Notes: generated by a model not told the origin, from the sequence alone. 64,000 nt of DNA from JBBQUN01 sp963717115 (GCA_963717115.1 CAVQVO010000017.1:992001-1056000), one strand, 5' to 3'. Shown: positions 8,310 through 18,177, counted from the first letter of the stretch. Numbers and translations: made by a program.

Positions 8310-9017
8310 ATGCAGGCCTCGTTCGTCGAACGCCATCCTCATCTGGCCGAGCCGCGCCCGCCGGGCACCGTGCGCGTCGACCTGCACAGCCACACCATGT
8401 GGTCCGGCGACTGCACGACCACACCCGACGAACTCCGGGCCGCCGTCGTCGGCTGCGGCATCGACGTCTTGTGCATCACCGACCACAACAGTGTGGCCGG
8501 GGCCATTCGCATGGCCGACGAGCTGCCCTGTCGGGTGATCGTCGGCGAGGAACTCCGGATCGGTCAGGGTGAGCTGATCGGGCTCTTCCTCACCGAGATC
8601 GTCCCCCAGGGATTGGGTCTGCTCGACTCGGCGAAGGCCATCCGCGACCAGGGGGGCGTGGTGTACGTGCCTCATCCCTTCGATCCGATGCGCAACTGCC
8701 TGGCCCCCCGACAGATCGACGAACTGGCCGACGCGGGCCTGATCGACGCCTTCGAGGTCCGGAACGCCAAGACGAGCCTGGAGTCGCTCAACCGGCGAGC
8801 CGCCGAGTACGCCGCTTCCCACGAAATCCTGTTCGGCGCCGGCAGCGACGCCCACGTCCCCGACGCGTTCGGTGCCGCCTACGTCGAGATGGCGGACTTC
8901 ACCGACGCCGCCACGTTCCTGCAGGCGCTCGCCTCGGGCCGGATCGTCGGACATCACAGCGATCCCGCCCGACCGTGGACGCCACGGATCATCCCGTCGG
9001 TCCCCGACGACCGCTGA
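8310..9017 (+). CDS. PHP-domain phosphoesterase
   Basis: A 235-residue PHP protein of the TrpH/YciV type, enzymes that hydrolyse phosphoesters at a metal cluster. Metal ligands are visible: HSH in VDLHSHTMWSGD (residues 24-35), TDHN near residue 57, a Glu near 75, VPHPFD near 118 and a late GSDAH near 176. Relatives include nucleoside 3',5'-bisphosphate phosphatases and RNA 5' exonucleases, and the exact substrate cannot be told. It is the third gene of the tldD-tldE operon. The final 20 residues are Pro/Arg-rich and not part of the fold. Confidence 0.88.
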   Translation: MQASFVERHPHLAEPRPPGTVRVDLHSHTMWSGDCTTTPDELRAAVVGCGIDVLCITDHNSVAGAIRMADELPCRVIVGEELRIGQGELIGLFLTEIVPQGLGLLDSAKAIRDQGGVVYVPHPFDPMRNCLAPRQIDELADAGLIDAFEVRNAKTSLESLNRRAAEYAASHEILFGAGSDAHVPDAFGAAYVEMADFTDAATFLQALASGRIVGHHSDPARPWTPRIIPSVPDDR

Positions 9018-9112
9018 ACGTGGATCGTGCGGAGACCCGATCGGCCCTCCACCTCCTGGTGACCAGGGAAAAGACGCCCTCATAACCGGTCGATCGCGGC
9101 CGATGGGCACCT

Positions 9113-11204
9113 GTGCCGAGTACCGACGCACAGACCGGGGCGACTCCCGGTCGGGACACCGCCGTGCCAGAGCCCACCGACTCCTCGGAGGCCCTGGTCG
9201 AGCGCGTCGCGTCCGATGTGGTCTCGGAGGCCGTCGGGGCTGCTCGGCCACAGGCCCGGGATGCCGGAACGGGCGACTCGGACCTGACCGACCTCGTCTG
9301 GGGCCGCCTGCAGGCCCGGCTCGAACGGGGGCTGGGCCGCATCGAGCGGGTGGTCTCGAGCCTGTTCGACCGATCGCTCGAGCCATCCGAGATCATCGAG
9401 GCGGTCGGCGTCGCCGAACTCGTCGCAGCCAAGTTCGGCCTGCTCGGGTTGGGCTCGTCGGCCGAATTGTCCCGAAAGGTGGCGGCCCTGCTCCAGCAGG
9501 GCGAACTCGGGGTCGGTCACGCCGTCTCGCTGTCGAACCTGCTCGATGACGTCCGCCTGTCGATGGTCAACACCGTCGCCGAACTCCGGGATCTCACCCA
9601 CGCCGGCGACCGGGTCGCCGTCGTCGGGGCCGTGTCCGAGACCGTCGACGAACTCCTGTGGGTGGCGGCGGCCCAGGGTCTCCGGGTCTCCCACCACGTC
9701 GAGGGCATGACCGGCGAGGTCCGCGACGTGGCCGCCCTGCTGGTCGTCCTCGACGACCCCGACGTGAACCGGGCGAAACCCCTCCTCCGGGGCATCCGCG
9801 AAGTCCACCCGACCCAGCCGGTGCTCCTCCTGATCCCCGACGACCAGATCTCCGACCGGGCCCAGGTCGTCGACCTCGTGACCACGATCCTGCCCCGGTC
9901 CCTGCATCCGGTCGAGATCGTCACCGAACTGCGGCAGGAGGTCACCCGCCATCGTCAACCGCGCACGCTCAGCGTCTTCGGCTCGAACGCCGAGCGTCTC
10001 GCCGAGCCACTCTGGCGTCGCGGGCTGGCGGCAACGGTCGAGCGATCGGTCGAGGATCTCATGCAGCGGCTGGCCTGCGGGGACTCCCGAGCGGTCATCG
10101 TCATGCCGAACACCGATCCGCTGACGGCCGAGCAGCTCCTGCGGCTGATTCGAACCGACCGACGGACCCGATCGACGGTCGTGATCGTCATCACCGAAGT
10201 GCTCGACTCGGTGCGTCTCCAGTCGGCGCTGCGTGAGGGAGCCGACGACGTCTTCGTCTCTCCCGTCGACCCCGACGACCTGGCCGTCGCCGTCAAGGCC
10301 CGCCTGCACCGCCGGGCCGAACTCGAGCCGGTCGCCGATCCGAGCGAGCATCGCGGCACCGTGCCGTGGACGACGGCGACGGTCATGATCGAACGACACC
10401 TGCTGGTCGGCTTCCGACGGAGCACGCCCGTCGGTGTCGGGCTCCTCCGTCTCGAGCCGCGACATCGAGGTGCACCGCCGCGAGCCGGGTCGAGCGCTCG
10501 CCGATCGGGACCCATCGGCGGCGGCGCTCGACGAGATGATCGCCCGGGAGTTCCGGAGCGAGGACGTCATCGCCCGCCTGGATGGCGAGTTCCTCGTCAT
10601 CGCCTTGCCCGGGGTCTCCCGACGGACGCTCCTGAGTCGACTGGGCGACCTGCAACAGAAGTTCTCGCTGTCGGATCGCGGGTGCCGGGCCATCGGGTTG
10701 GAGTTCCCGATCGACGGCCGGTCGTTGAGCGAGCTGCTCGAGGCCGGCCGGTCGGCGGTGGGTCGGGTCGATCGGGAACTCGGACCGTGGCTGGCCGGTG
10801 CCGACTGGCGACCGTGGGCGGCCGAGGCGGCCGACGTCATGCTGGTCGATCCCGATCACGCGCTCGGATCGGTCATGACCGACGCGCTCGGCCGTCGAGG
10901 TCTGCGGGTGCTGCACGAACCCGACGCCCTCGTGGCGCTCGATCACCTCACCGGGCGCACCGACCACCCCTTGCCACGCGTGCTGCTGATGGAGCTCGAC
11001 CAGCGAGGGATCGATGGGTTGCAGTTCCTGCGCCAACTCCGAGAAGCCGGTTCGCTCAACCGTTTCAAGGTGATCGTCCTGTCGACCCGAACGACCGATG
11101 CCGATCTGCGCATGGCCCTCGAACTCGGCGCCGACGACTTCGTCCCGAAGCCGATCAGCACGCCACTGCTCGTCCATCGACTGGGTCGGGTGCTCGGTCC
11201 ATGA
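9113..11204 (+). CDS. multi-domain receiver-like and degenerate GGDEF signalling protein (one frame break)
   Basis: About 696 residues once a break near 10457 is bridged; dropping one C of the CC at 10457-10458 joins the frames as GLLRLERDIEV. Order of domains: a coiled N-terminal region (1-190), two receiver-like folds (about 190-290 and 290-410, the second ending REGADDVFVSPVDPDDL), a GGDEF-like domain (about 420-560) whose signature reads LDGEF, and a C-terminal receiver (about 565-695) with VDPDH, MELDQRGIDG where the phosphoacceptor Asp would be Glu, and FVPKPIS. None of the domains looks able to make cyclic di-GMP or take a normal phosphate. Its stop overlaps the HEAT gene start (ATGA), which ties it to the downstream polysaccharide synthase. 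The GTG start is uncertain. Confidence 0.72.
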
Positions 11205-12529
11205 GTCGGTTCGAGCTGTTCTGGGTGTCGTGGGCGATGGTCGGCACGCTCGTCGTGATCTATCTCGCGACGGGGTTGATCGGCGATGTCCGACATCGGT
11301 ATCTCGAGCGGCGACGCCGGCGGGTGCTCGCCGTCATCGGGGTGGTGCTCTTCGAGAGCGAGGATCAGGCCGAGGCGGTCTACGACCAGGTGTCGGATCT
11401 GTCCCGGAGGGCGCTGCTCGACGTCCTCCAGAACCTGGCCGTCGATCTCGACGGTCAGGCGCAGCAGCGGGTCCGCCGGCTCGTGAGGACCACCGGGCTC
11501 GAACAGTTCATCCGCCGTCGCTGCGACGCCCGCCGTTGGCGGATCCGGATCCAGGCCGCTCAGCTCCACCACCTGGTGGACCATCCCGACTTCGACCGTC
11601 GACGACTCCTCGAGGACCGCCATCCGATGGTTCGGGCGCGGGCTGCCGAGGCCCTCACCCCGAGCCAGGCCGCAGCCCAGCTCGACGTGCTGGTTCCGAT
11701 GTTGTCGGCCGGTGACACCGTCGTGCGGCTCGCCGCCCAGCAGGCCGTCCTGACCGCCGGACCGGCCGCCGTGCCGCGGTTGGTCGCCCGGCTGCGATCC
11801 ACGCTGGACGACCCGCTGCCGGTGCTCGAGGTCGTGGCCAATCTCTCCGATCCCCGCCTGCTGGAGGCACTGGGACCCCATCTCGGCTCGCCCGATGCTC
11901 GGGTCCGGAGGCTGATCGCACAGGCTCTGGGCAACGACGCCGGGGTGGGCGGGGTCGAGGTCCTCCACGAACTGCTGGACGACGTCGACGAGACGGTCCG
12001 GGCCACGGCCATCGATGCACTGGCGCGGCTCGATGCCCTGGCGTCGGCCAATCGCATCGGTCAGCGGCTGAGTGATCCGTCCTTCGTCGTGCGCCGCGCC
12101 GCCGGCGCCGCACTCGACCGCCTGGGGGCCACCGGCCGCCTCGCCCTGCGCTGTTCGCTCGACGCCGACGACCGCTTCGCCCGGGACATGGCACGGCAGG
12201 TGCTCGACAGTGCGAGCGCCCGGATCGGTGTTCCGCTCGTTCCGGTCTCGACCGATGTCCTGATCCCGCTCGCCGAACCCGATCCGTACTCCCCGGCGCG
12301 AGACCGCGACGTCGATCTGTCCGGCTATTCCGTCGATGACATCACGAGAACCGTGCACGCCGAGGCCAATCGGGCTCTGGCCCGCATCGACTCCGTCCCG
12401 GGCAGCGGACCGCTCACCCGACAGGAGATCGCCTCGGCGTTCTTCTTCGCGATCACGGCGGCCGACGTCATCGATGCCCTCCTCGGGCCGGCCGAACTCG
12501 CCGAACACGGTGCCCGGGGGATGTCGTGA
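11201..12529 (+). CDS. membrane-anchored HEAT-repeat protein
   Basis: A 442-residue protein with one N-terminal membrane helix (residues 5-27), a basic stretch HRYLERRRRR, then an all-alpha repeat domain. From about residue 100 to 350 there are around seven HEAT/armadillo-like units, recognisable by recurrent VRxxAAxAL patterns (MVRARAAEAL, VVRLAAQQAV, ARVRRLIAQAL, TVRATAIDAL, VVRRAAGAAL). Such solenoids are protein-binding scaffolds. It starts inside the stop of the signalling gene (ATGA) and ends inside the start of the GT2 gene (GTGA). The simplest reading is a scaffold coupling the receiver/GGDEF protein to the synthase at the membrane. No enzyme motif is present. Confidence 0.85.
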   Translation: MSRFELFWVSWAMVGTLVVIYLATGLIGDVRHRYLERRRRRVLAVIGVVLFESEDQAEAVYDQVSDLSRRALLDVLQNLAVDLDGQAQQRVRRLVRTTGLEQFIRRRCDARRWRIRIQAAQLHHLVDHPDFDRRRLLEDRHPMVRARAAEALTPSQAAAQLDVLVPMLSAGDTVVRLAAQQAVLTAGPAAVPRLVARLRSTLDDPLPVLEVVANLSDPRLLEALGPHLGSPDARVRRLIAQALGNDAGVGGVEVLHELLDDVDETVRATAIDALARLDALASANRIGQRLSDPSFVVRRAAGAALDRLGATGRLALRCSLDADDRFARDMARQVLDSASARIGVPLVPVSTDVLIPLAEPDPYSPARDRDVDLSGYSVDDITRTVHAEANRALARIDSVPGSGPLTRQEIASAFFFAITAADVIDALLGPAELAEHGARGMS

Positions 12530-13993
12530 ACCTCGTGGCAAACCAGGTCCTGGGGTCGATCGAACGCGTCCTGAGCGCGATGGTCGATTGGATCTCGCTG
12601 GTCAACTTCTTCGACGGGCTGGCCGACGTCGCCGCCGGCTGGGTGGTCGGGGTGACCGCGCTGCAGCTGGTGATGGTGGTGGCGGCCATGGTCGAATTGC
12701 GAAGGCTTCGCCAGCGCGACCGTCATCAGGTGTGGCGGCGGGTGATGGCGTCCCCGCTTGCGCCGAAGATCTCGGTCCTCGTTCCGGCCTACAACGAGGA
12801 GATCACGGTCACCGACACGGTCCGGGGGCTGCTGGCCCTGTCGTACCCCAATCTCGAGATCGTGGTCATCAACGACGGGTCTCCCGACCGCACGCTCGAC
12901 GTGCTCATCGAGGCGTTCGATCTGCGCGGCATCCATCCGGTGTACCACCGCGTCATCGAGCACGCCGAGATCAAGAACATCTACCGGTCGAGCCGCGAAC
13001 CCCGTCTGGTGCTGGTCGACAAGTTCAATGGTGGCAAGGCGGACTCGCTCAATGCCGGGGTCAACGTCGCCGGCGGCGACCTGGTCTGTGCCATCGACGC
13101 CGACACCCTCGTCGCCCCCGATGCCTTGCAGCAACTCGTTGCGCCGTTCGTCATGCGAGACGACACGGTGGCCGTCGGTGGGAGCGTCCGATTGACCAAC
13201 GACTCGCCGGTCCACGGCGCCCGGATCGCCGAGCTGGTCGTCCCGAAGAAGGCGCTGCCCGCGCTCCAGGCCGTGGAATACATGCGGGCGTTCATCATCG
13301 GGCGTCTGGGGTGGAATCCGCTCGGTGGCAACCTGATCATCTCGGGCGCGTTCGGAGTGTTCCTGCGTTCGGCGGTCCTCGAGGTCGGCGGCTACGAGAA
13401 GTCCTCCATCGGCGAGGACATGGAACTGATCGTGCGGCTGCGGCGCATCGGCTACGAGACAGGGCCGGGTCGCCCGAGTCGAGTTCCTGCCCGATCCCGT
13501 CGCCTGGACCGAGGCCCCGGAGTCGGTGCGGGTGCTCGCCCGTCAACGCAATCGGTGGGAGCGGGGCCTGATGGACGTCCTGTTCCGTCACCGCCGCATG
13601 ATCCTGAACTACCGGTACGGCAGCGCCGGATTGCTGTCGATGCCCTTCTTCTTCGTCGTGGAGTTCCTGTCGCCGATCGTGGAGGCCATCTCGTTGGTGT
13701 TGCTCCTGGTCGGCCTGTTCGCCGGTCTCGTCGACCCGAGCTCGCTGTGGGTGCTGGGCGCGGCCTACGGGTTCGGAACGGCGGTCACGGTGCTCACCCT
13801 CTGGTTCGACGACCTCGCCTTCCGTTCGTACCCCAGGACGAGGGCCCGGCTGAAGCTGGCAGTCCTGGCGGCCGCCGAGCAGTTGGTCTACCGCCAGCTC
13901 ACCATCGTGTGGCGGTTGTGGGGCATCCGGCTGTTCCTCCTCGGACGGACCGAGTGGGGCCAGCAGGTCCGCAAGGGCTACACGTCGAGCTGA
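12526..13993 (+). CDS. processive GT2 polysaccharide synthase (one frame break)
   Basis: About 488 residues after repair. A membrane helix lies near residues 40-60, followed by a GT-A domain: ISVLVPAYNEE (84-94), VINDGSPDRT, NGGKADSLNAG, the metal-binding DAD in AIDADTLV, and GED in SIGEDMELIVRLRR. The frame then breaks at 13462-13464; removing one G from GGG gives ETGRVARVEFLPDPVAW and leads into RQRNRWERG, the QxxRW signature of processive synthases such as cellulose, hyaluronan and poly-GlcNAc synthases. Three or four membrane helices close the protein. The product sugar cannot be inferred. It is coupled to the HEAT gene by a GTGA overlap. Confidence 0.88.
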
Positions 13994-14017
13994 TTCGGCC
14001 GGGTCGCCACGGCACGT

Positions 14018-14677
14018 TCACGGGTCGGCGGTGGCCGACGGGGTGAGGACGAACTCGACACTGCCGAGGATCGTGGTCTCGACCACCTCGATCACGTTCT
14101 CGGGGGCCACCGCCACGGTGATCCCCGTCGTGTCGACGGCGACGACCCGGGCCGGGCCGAGGACGATCGTGTCGATCGTCGGCAGGTCGCCGAGTGCGAA
14201 CCCGGGCCGGACGCCAACGAGCTCGACCAGATCGCCGGGTGACACCGGTGGGGGAGCGAGCGGGAGGGGAACCGTGACGGCCCGTTCGTCGGCCGCCAGC
14301 CGTCCGCCGTCGGCGATCAGGGCCGAGGCGAGGATCGGATCGCCACCGGCCACCGGCCATCGCACGCTTGCGCCGATGAGTTCCCCGCCGCGTTGACCCG
14401 GCGGGGCCAGCCCGGTCGGCCATGCCTGCCACTCGACGTCGTCGGCGGTGAGCACTCGGCCGGGCTCGAGCGGGCGAGCGGCCACGGCGACCGGCATCGT
14501 CGATCCGAGGGCCCGCACGACCGATCGGCTCCGGTGAACCGAGGCGACCGTGACGACGGCGAGCAACGAGGCGAGGACCAGCGCCGCAGCGCGGCGACGG
14601 TCGAGACGGTTCAGGGCGATGTCGAGCGTGGCCAGGGGACCGAGCGTCGGATCGGGCCGGGACAACGAGCGGGGCAT
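14018..14677 (-). CDS. SAF-domain protein, CpaB/RcpC-like
   Basis: A 219-residue protein with a membrane helix at about residues 32-52 followed by a SAF domain (MPVAVAARPLEPGRVLTADDVEWQAWP, shown in part) and a second beta-rich half with VSPGDLVELVGVRPG. This is the layout of CpaB/RcpC proteins of Flp/Tad pilus machines, which act in the periplasm around the secretin. No other pilus gene lies in the window, so this could instead be a generic SAF chaperone-like envelope protein. GAGAGGAACC precedes the ATG as a good Shine-Dalgarno. It converges with the GT2 synthase 24 bases away, so it is not in that operon. Confidence 0.7.
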   Translation of the reverse strand: MPRSLSRPDPTLGPLATLDIALNRLDRRRAAALVLASLLAVVTVASVHRSRSVVRALGSTMPVAVAARPLEPGRVLTADDVEWQAWPTGLAPPGQRGGELIGASVRWPVAGGDPILASALIADGGRLAADERAVTVPLPLAPPPVSPGDLVELVGVRPGFALGDLPTIDTIVLGPARVVAVDTTGITVAVAPENVIEVVETTILGSVEFVLTPSATADP

Positions 14678-14785
14678 GACGGTTCCTCTCGATGAGCGTG
14701 CATCGGGGGAAGCGATTCTCGGGATCGGGACGTGATGGTCGCCCGGTTCGACGACCGGTCCGGCCGGTCGGTCCGTTCGACGGGG

Positions 14786-15142
14786 TCAGTCCGCCGTCGA
14801 GGTGCTCGCGGTCTTCGCCGGGGAGGTCGACCCGTTCGTGCCGGCGGAATCGCCCGTCGAGCTGGTCGAGCTGGTCGAACTGGTCGAGGTCGTCGAGCTC
14901 TCGGTCGACGTCGAGCCGGAGGTGTCCGACGTCGGCGCGGGAACCGCCGACTTCGACTTCCCGCGGCTGTCGTTCTTGTAGAACCCCTCGCCCTTGAAGG
15001 CGATGCCGACGGGGTGGAACACCTTCTTCACGATGTGCTCGTGATCGTCGCCGGGCAGCGTCGTGAGCGTGTCGTCCTTGATCGACTGCTCGACGTCGAA
15101 TCGCTCGCTGCAGAGGGTGCATTTGTATTCGTAGATTGGCAT
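14786..15142 (-). CDS. FmdB-family zinc-ribbon-like protein with one Cys pair lost
   Basis: 118 residues. It begins with MPIYEYKCTLC and has the FmdB core IKDDTLTTL and GIAFKGEGFYKND. FmdB proteins normally bind zinc with two CxxC pairs. Here only CTLC is present, and the second pair is replaced by LPGDDHEH, so metal binding may use His or be lost. The last 50 residues are a low-complexity Ser/Thr tail. The family's function is poorly known. I chose the ATG at 15142 because it opens the conserved MPIYEY; the frame extends 20 codons further upstream without homology. It is divergent from galU. Confidence 0.8.
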   Translation of the reverse strand: MPIYEYKCTLCSERFDVEQSIKDDTLTTLPGDDHEHIVKKVFHPVGIAFKGEGFYKNDSRGKSKSAVPAPTSDTSGSTSTESSTTSTSSTSSTSSTGDSAGTNGSTSPAKTASTSTAD

Positions 15143-15221
15143 GGGTGACTGTCCTGTCCGTCGGGTGTCGTGGTTCAACGAACGCTCCGAGGGTATCGGC
15201 AACGATCGCCGCCTCGTTCAC

Positions 15222-15227
15222 TACGGT
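15222..15227 (+). promoter_or_regulatory. -10 element (TACGGT) of galU
   Basis: TACGGT lies 26 bases before the galU TTG. This leaves a short leader that carries the GAAGGAG ribosome-binding site. Confidence 0.4.
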
Positions 15228-15253
15228 TGCCGTGACCTGCGAAGGAGTCCACG

Positions 15254-16168
15254 TTGTCGTCCCGTTCCCCCGAAACCCGCAAACCCGTCCGCAAGGCCGT
15301 CATCCCGGCGGCCGGACTGGGAACGCGGTTCCTCCCGTTCTCGAAGGCCGTTCCCAAGGAGATGCTGCCCGTCGTCGATCGGCCGGTGATCCAGTACGTG
15401 ATCGAAGAGGCGGTTGCCGCCGGTTGCGACGACATCCTGGTCATCACCTCGCGGCACAAGAAGGTCCTCGAGGACCACTTCGACCGGCACCCCGAGCTCG
15501 AACTGGCGCTGGCGGCCAAGGGCAAGAACGCCGAGGCCGACGAGGTCCGGGCCCTGTCGGAGCTGGCCGACATCCACTTCATCCGACAGGGCGAGGCCCT
15601 CGGCCTGGGTCACGCCATCGGCATGGCTCGCCATCACGTCGGTGACGAGCCCTTCGTGGTCCTGCTCGGCGACGACATCATGCGGCTCGAGGCCGGAGTC
15701 CTTCCCGGCATGATCGATGCGTACGAGCGGCACGGGGCGTCGGCGGTCGGCCTGATGGAGGTCGCTCCGGATGACATCTCGAACTACGGCTGTGCCGCTG
15801 TGGAGCCGACCGGTGACGGCGCCTCGAACCTCGTGCGGGTGACGGCACTGGTCGAGAAACCGCCGGCCGACGAGGCGCCGTCGAACCTGGCGATCATGGG
15901 TCGCTACCTGTTCACGCCGGCCATCTTCGACGAGATCGCCCGCACCGAGCCCGGCGTCGGCGGCGAGATCCAGATCACCGACGCCATGGTGTCGTTGCTC
16001 GAACACGAGGGCATCTACGGGTTCACGTTCACCGAGGGTCGTTACGACACGGGCAAGAAGGACGACTACCTGCGCTGCGTGGTCGAGATGGCGCTCGAGC
16101 GAGAGGACCTCGGCCCGGCCATGCGCCGGATCATCGCCGACGTCGCCAAGCGAGAGAACCTGGTCTGA
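15254..16168 (+). CDS. galU: UTP-glucose-1-phosphate uridylyltransferase
   Basis: Makes UDP-glucose from UTP and glucose 1-phosphate, the precursor of the UDP-glucuronate and UDP-xylose made by the enzymes at 27.8-30.1 kb. The 304-residue protein has the nucleotide-binding GLGTRFLPFSKAVPKEMLP (21-39), the GLGHAI motif, the metal-binding LLGDD near 136, VEKP near 195, GRYLF, and the C-terminal GRYDTGKK. Translation probably starts at TTG 15254, seven bases after GAAGGAG, because the conserved region begins 13 codons later and no ATG is closer. It is transcribed alone, divergent from fmdB. Confidence 0.96.
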   Translation: MSSRSPETRKPVRKAVIPAAGLGTRFLPFSKAVPKEMLPVVDRPVIQYVIEEAVAAGCDDILVITSRHKKVLEDHFDRHPELELALAAKGKNAEADEVRALSELADIHFIRQGEALGLGHAIGMARHHVGDEPFVVLLGDDIMRLEAGVLPGMIDAYERHGASAVGLMEVAPDDISNYGCAAVEPTGDGASNLVRVTALVEKPPADEAPSNLAIMGRYLFTPAIFDEIARTEPGVGGEIQITDAMVSLLEHEGIYGFTFTEGRYDTGKKDDYLRCVVEMALEREDLGPAMRRIIADVAKRENLV

Positions 16169-16328
16169 TCCACGCCGGGGCCTGAACGGATCCACTCCGG
16201 CGGCCTCGGCAGCCGAAGACCGGACGTCGCCTCGTATCGGGTCCGAGGTCGACCGGTTCTCATGGACCGGGTTCGACCCGAGCCTGGCGTTCCCGGACCA
16301 AAACCCGTGTCGGCGCGCTCGTCACGCC

Positions 16329-17881
16329 TCACCGGATCGACTGCCATCGGTGCCACGGGCGCCGCAAGCGCGCCGGTGCCGGCCCCGGGTGGGGCGGTCG
16401 GGTGGTTTCAGTTGTGGGTGGTTGGTCGGCGGATGCCGGGTTGGTCGAGGGTGAGTTGGTGGTGCCCTGGTGGCTGACCGCGATCGTGTCCGTGTCGTTC
16501 GCCGGGGTCGTGCCGTGGTGGGGTCGTGCCGTTCGCCGGGGTCGTGCGTGGTGTGGTGTGGGGGGTCGTGTCGGGTGGTGGGCCGGCACCGTGGTGCTGA
16601 GCGAGTGGAGGCCGTTGGACGGCTCGCGGGCGCGGCCCGGTTGGGTGGCGTGGGTGGCGGGTGTGGAGCTGTGGGTGGTGCCGTCGGGTCGGGTGGTGGT
16701 GATGGTGTGGTGGGGGTGGAGGTGGAGTTGCCAGTGTTGGTCGTGGATGAGGTGGTGGTGTTGGTTGCAGAGGGGGATGAGGTTGTCGAGGTCGGTTTGT
16801 CCGCCGTGTTCCCAGGGGGTGATGTGGTGGATTTGGCAGTGGTTGAAGGGGGTGTGGCAGTGGGGCCAGGCGCAGCTGCGGTGGATGGTGCGCAGGGCGG
16901 TGCGTTGGGTGTCGGTGGCGGTGCGGTGGCGGCGTCCGACGGCGAGGGGGAGCCCGTTTTGGTCGTGGAGGATTTCTTGGATGAGGGCGTCGCAGCAGAG
17001 TCGGGTGAGGGTGGCGGGGGCGAGGGTTCGTCCGTCGAGGTATTCGGCCACGCCCTGCGCCGTCGTTGCGTGGTGTCGTCGTGGAGGGTGTGGTGGTCGA
17101 CGATGACGGTGATGAGGGGGAGGGCGAGGCCGTGGGTGGTTCGGTCGGAGCGGCGGAGGCGTTGGATGAGGGCTTCGGCTCGGAGGTGGTTGTCGTAGCG
17201 GAGGATTCCGGGGTCGGCGGTGGGGGTGGCGGGGGCGGCGTGTTTGCGGGCTTGGACCAGTGACCGCATTTCGGTGTCGAGGGCGGTGGTGAGGATGGAT
17301 CCCCATTCGGGGTCGAGGGTGCCGCGGATGCGGGTCATGCCGTGCCGGTCCTGCCAGATGGAGATCTCGGCGTCGCGTCGTTGGCGTTCTTCGAGCGACA
17401 TTCCCGACTCGGTCATGGCTTGGCGCACGAGGTGGTCGAGTTCGCGACCGAACCGGTCGGGGGGCAGGCGGGCGGCGAGGTCGGCGAGGCGGGTGTCGTG
17501 GGCTGCGAACCGGGTTCGTTGGGTGGGGTCGGTGAGTCGGTGGAGGGCGGCGGCGATGGCGTCGACGTTCTCGGTTCGGGCGTCACCGGCTTGGATCGAG
17601 GAACCCAGCGTCGTCAACTCGCGGGTGGTGTCGTGGCGGCGTAGGGCGTTGCGGGCGGCACGGGTGGAGGTGTCGCCGGCGTTGGTGAGGATCTCGACCG
17701 CTGGTGGGGCGGTGCCGGTGGCGGCGTGGCGGGTGGCGGCGGCGGTGAGGCGGTCTTCGTGGGCCGCCAGTAACCGTCGGCACCGGTGCAGCCCGGCGAC
17801 CAGCGAGGTGACCTGGTCGAGCGTGGCGGTGCCGGGATCGAAGCCCTGCATCGCTTGTTCGAACTCGGTCAACGTCGTCAT
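16329..17881 (-). CDS. DUF222/HNH endonuclease family protein (one frame break)
   Basis: About 517 residues after repair. The N-terminal DUF222 (13E12-type) region runs from MTTLTEFEQAM through RELDHLVRQAM and LDPEWGSILTTAL. The frame breaks near 17062-17070, where one base seems missing. The second frame resumes as TTAQGVAEYLDGR and carries the HNH nuclease core CAWPHCHTP, CQIHHITPWEHGGQTDLDNLIPLC and HHHLIHD. A 110-residue Pro/Thr/His/Arg tail follows. These multicopy actinobacterial proteins are suspected mobile or self-homing elements without a proven role. The coding strand is extreme in ACC, CAC and CCC codons compared with neighbours. The start has TACAGT seven bases upstream. A HAD gene remnant lies just behind it. 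Confidence 0.82.
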
Positions 17882-17888
17882 ACGAACA

Positions 17889-17894
17889 ACTGTA
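17889..17894 (-). promoter_or_regulatory. -10 element (TACAGT) of the HNH gene
   Basis: TACAGT sits seven bases before the ATG at 17881, the leaderless arrangement common here. Confidence 0.45.
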
Positions 17895-17904
17895 CCCACC
17901 GGGT

Positions 17905-18177
17905 GTGACACTGACGGGCGACGAACAACGACGAAGGCAGTTCAGGGAGGGATCGATCATCTCGACGAGGCGACCCGTCGGGCTGATTGCCCATGTCGGC
18001 GATGATTGGGATGACATCGAGGGGGCAAACCGCTCCGGGTGCATCCCGATCCTGATGGACCGAGACGGTCGGCAACCCGACTTCGCCAAGGATGCCTGTC
18101 ACGTCGTCGCCGATCTCGACGAATTGGAGACGCTCCTCCTGGCTCTCGACGTGGGAGCCGGGCCGGACCGTCCATGA
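17905..18177 (+). pseudogene. 3' remnant of a HAD-superfamily hydrolase gene
   Basis: The frame from about 17975 encodes a piece typical of the C-terminal third of HAD phosphatases: IAHVGDDWDDIEGANRSGC, with the motif IV acidic pair, followed by PILMDRDG and VVADLDELETLL. Motifs I-III (DxDxT, Ser/Thr, Lys) are absent, and the upstream part reads as unrelated sequence up to the divergent HNH start. It is therefore a truncated remnant rather than a working enzyme. Its position back to back with the HNH gene suggests that this element replaced the 5' part of the HAD gene. A small functional protein is unlikely but not excluded. Confidence 0.6.

Noticed and set aside
16402..17263. Plus-strand open frames rich in Val, Gly and Trp
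   Set aside because: They are antisense to the HNH gene, whose minus-strand frames carry recognisable DUF222 and HNH motifs.
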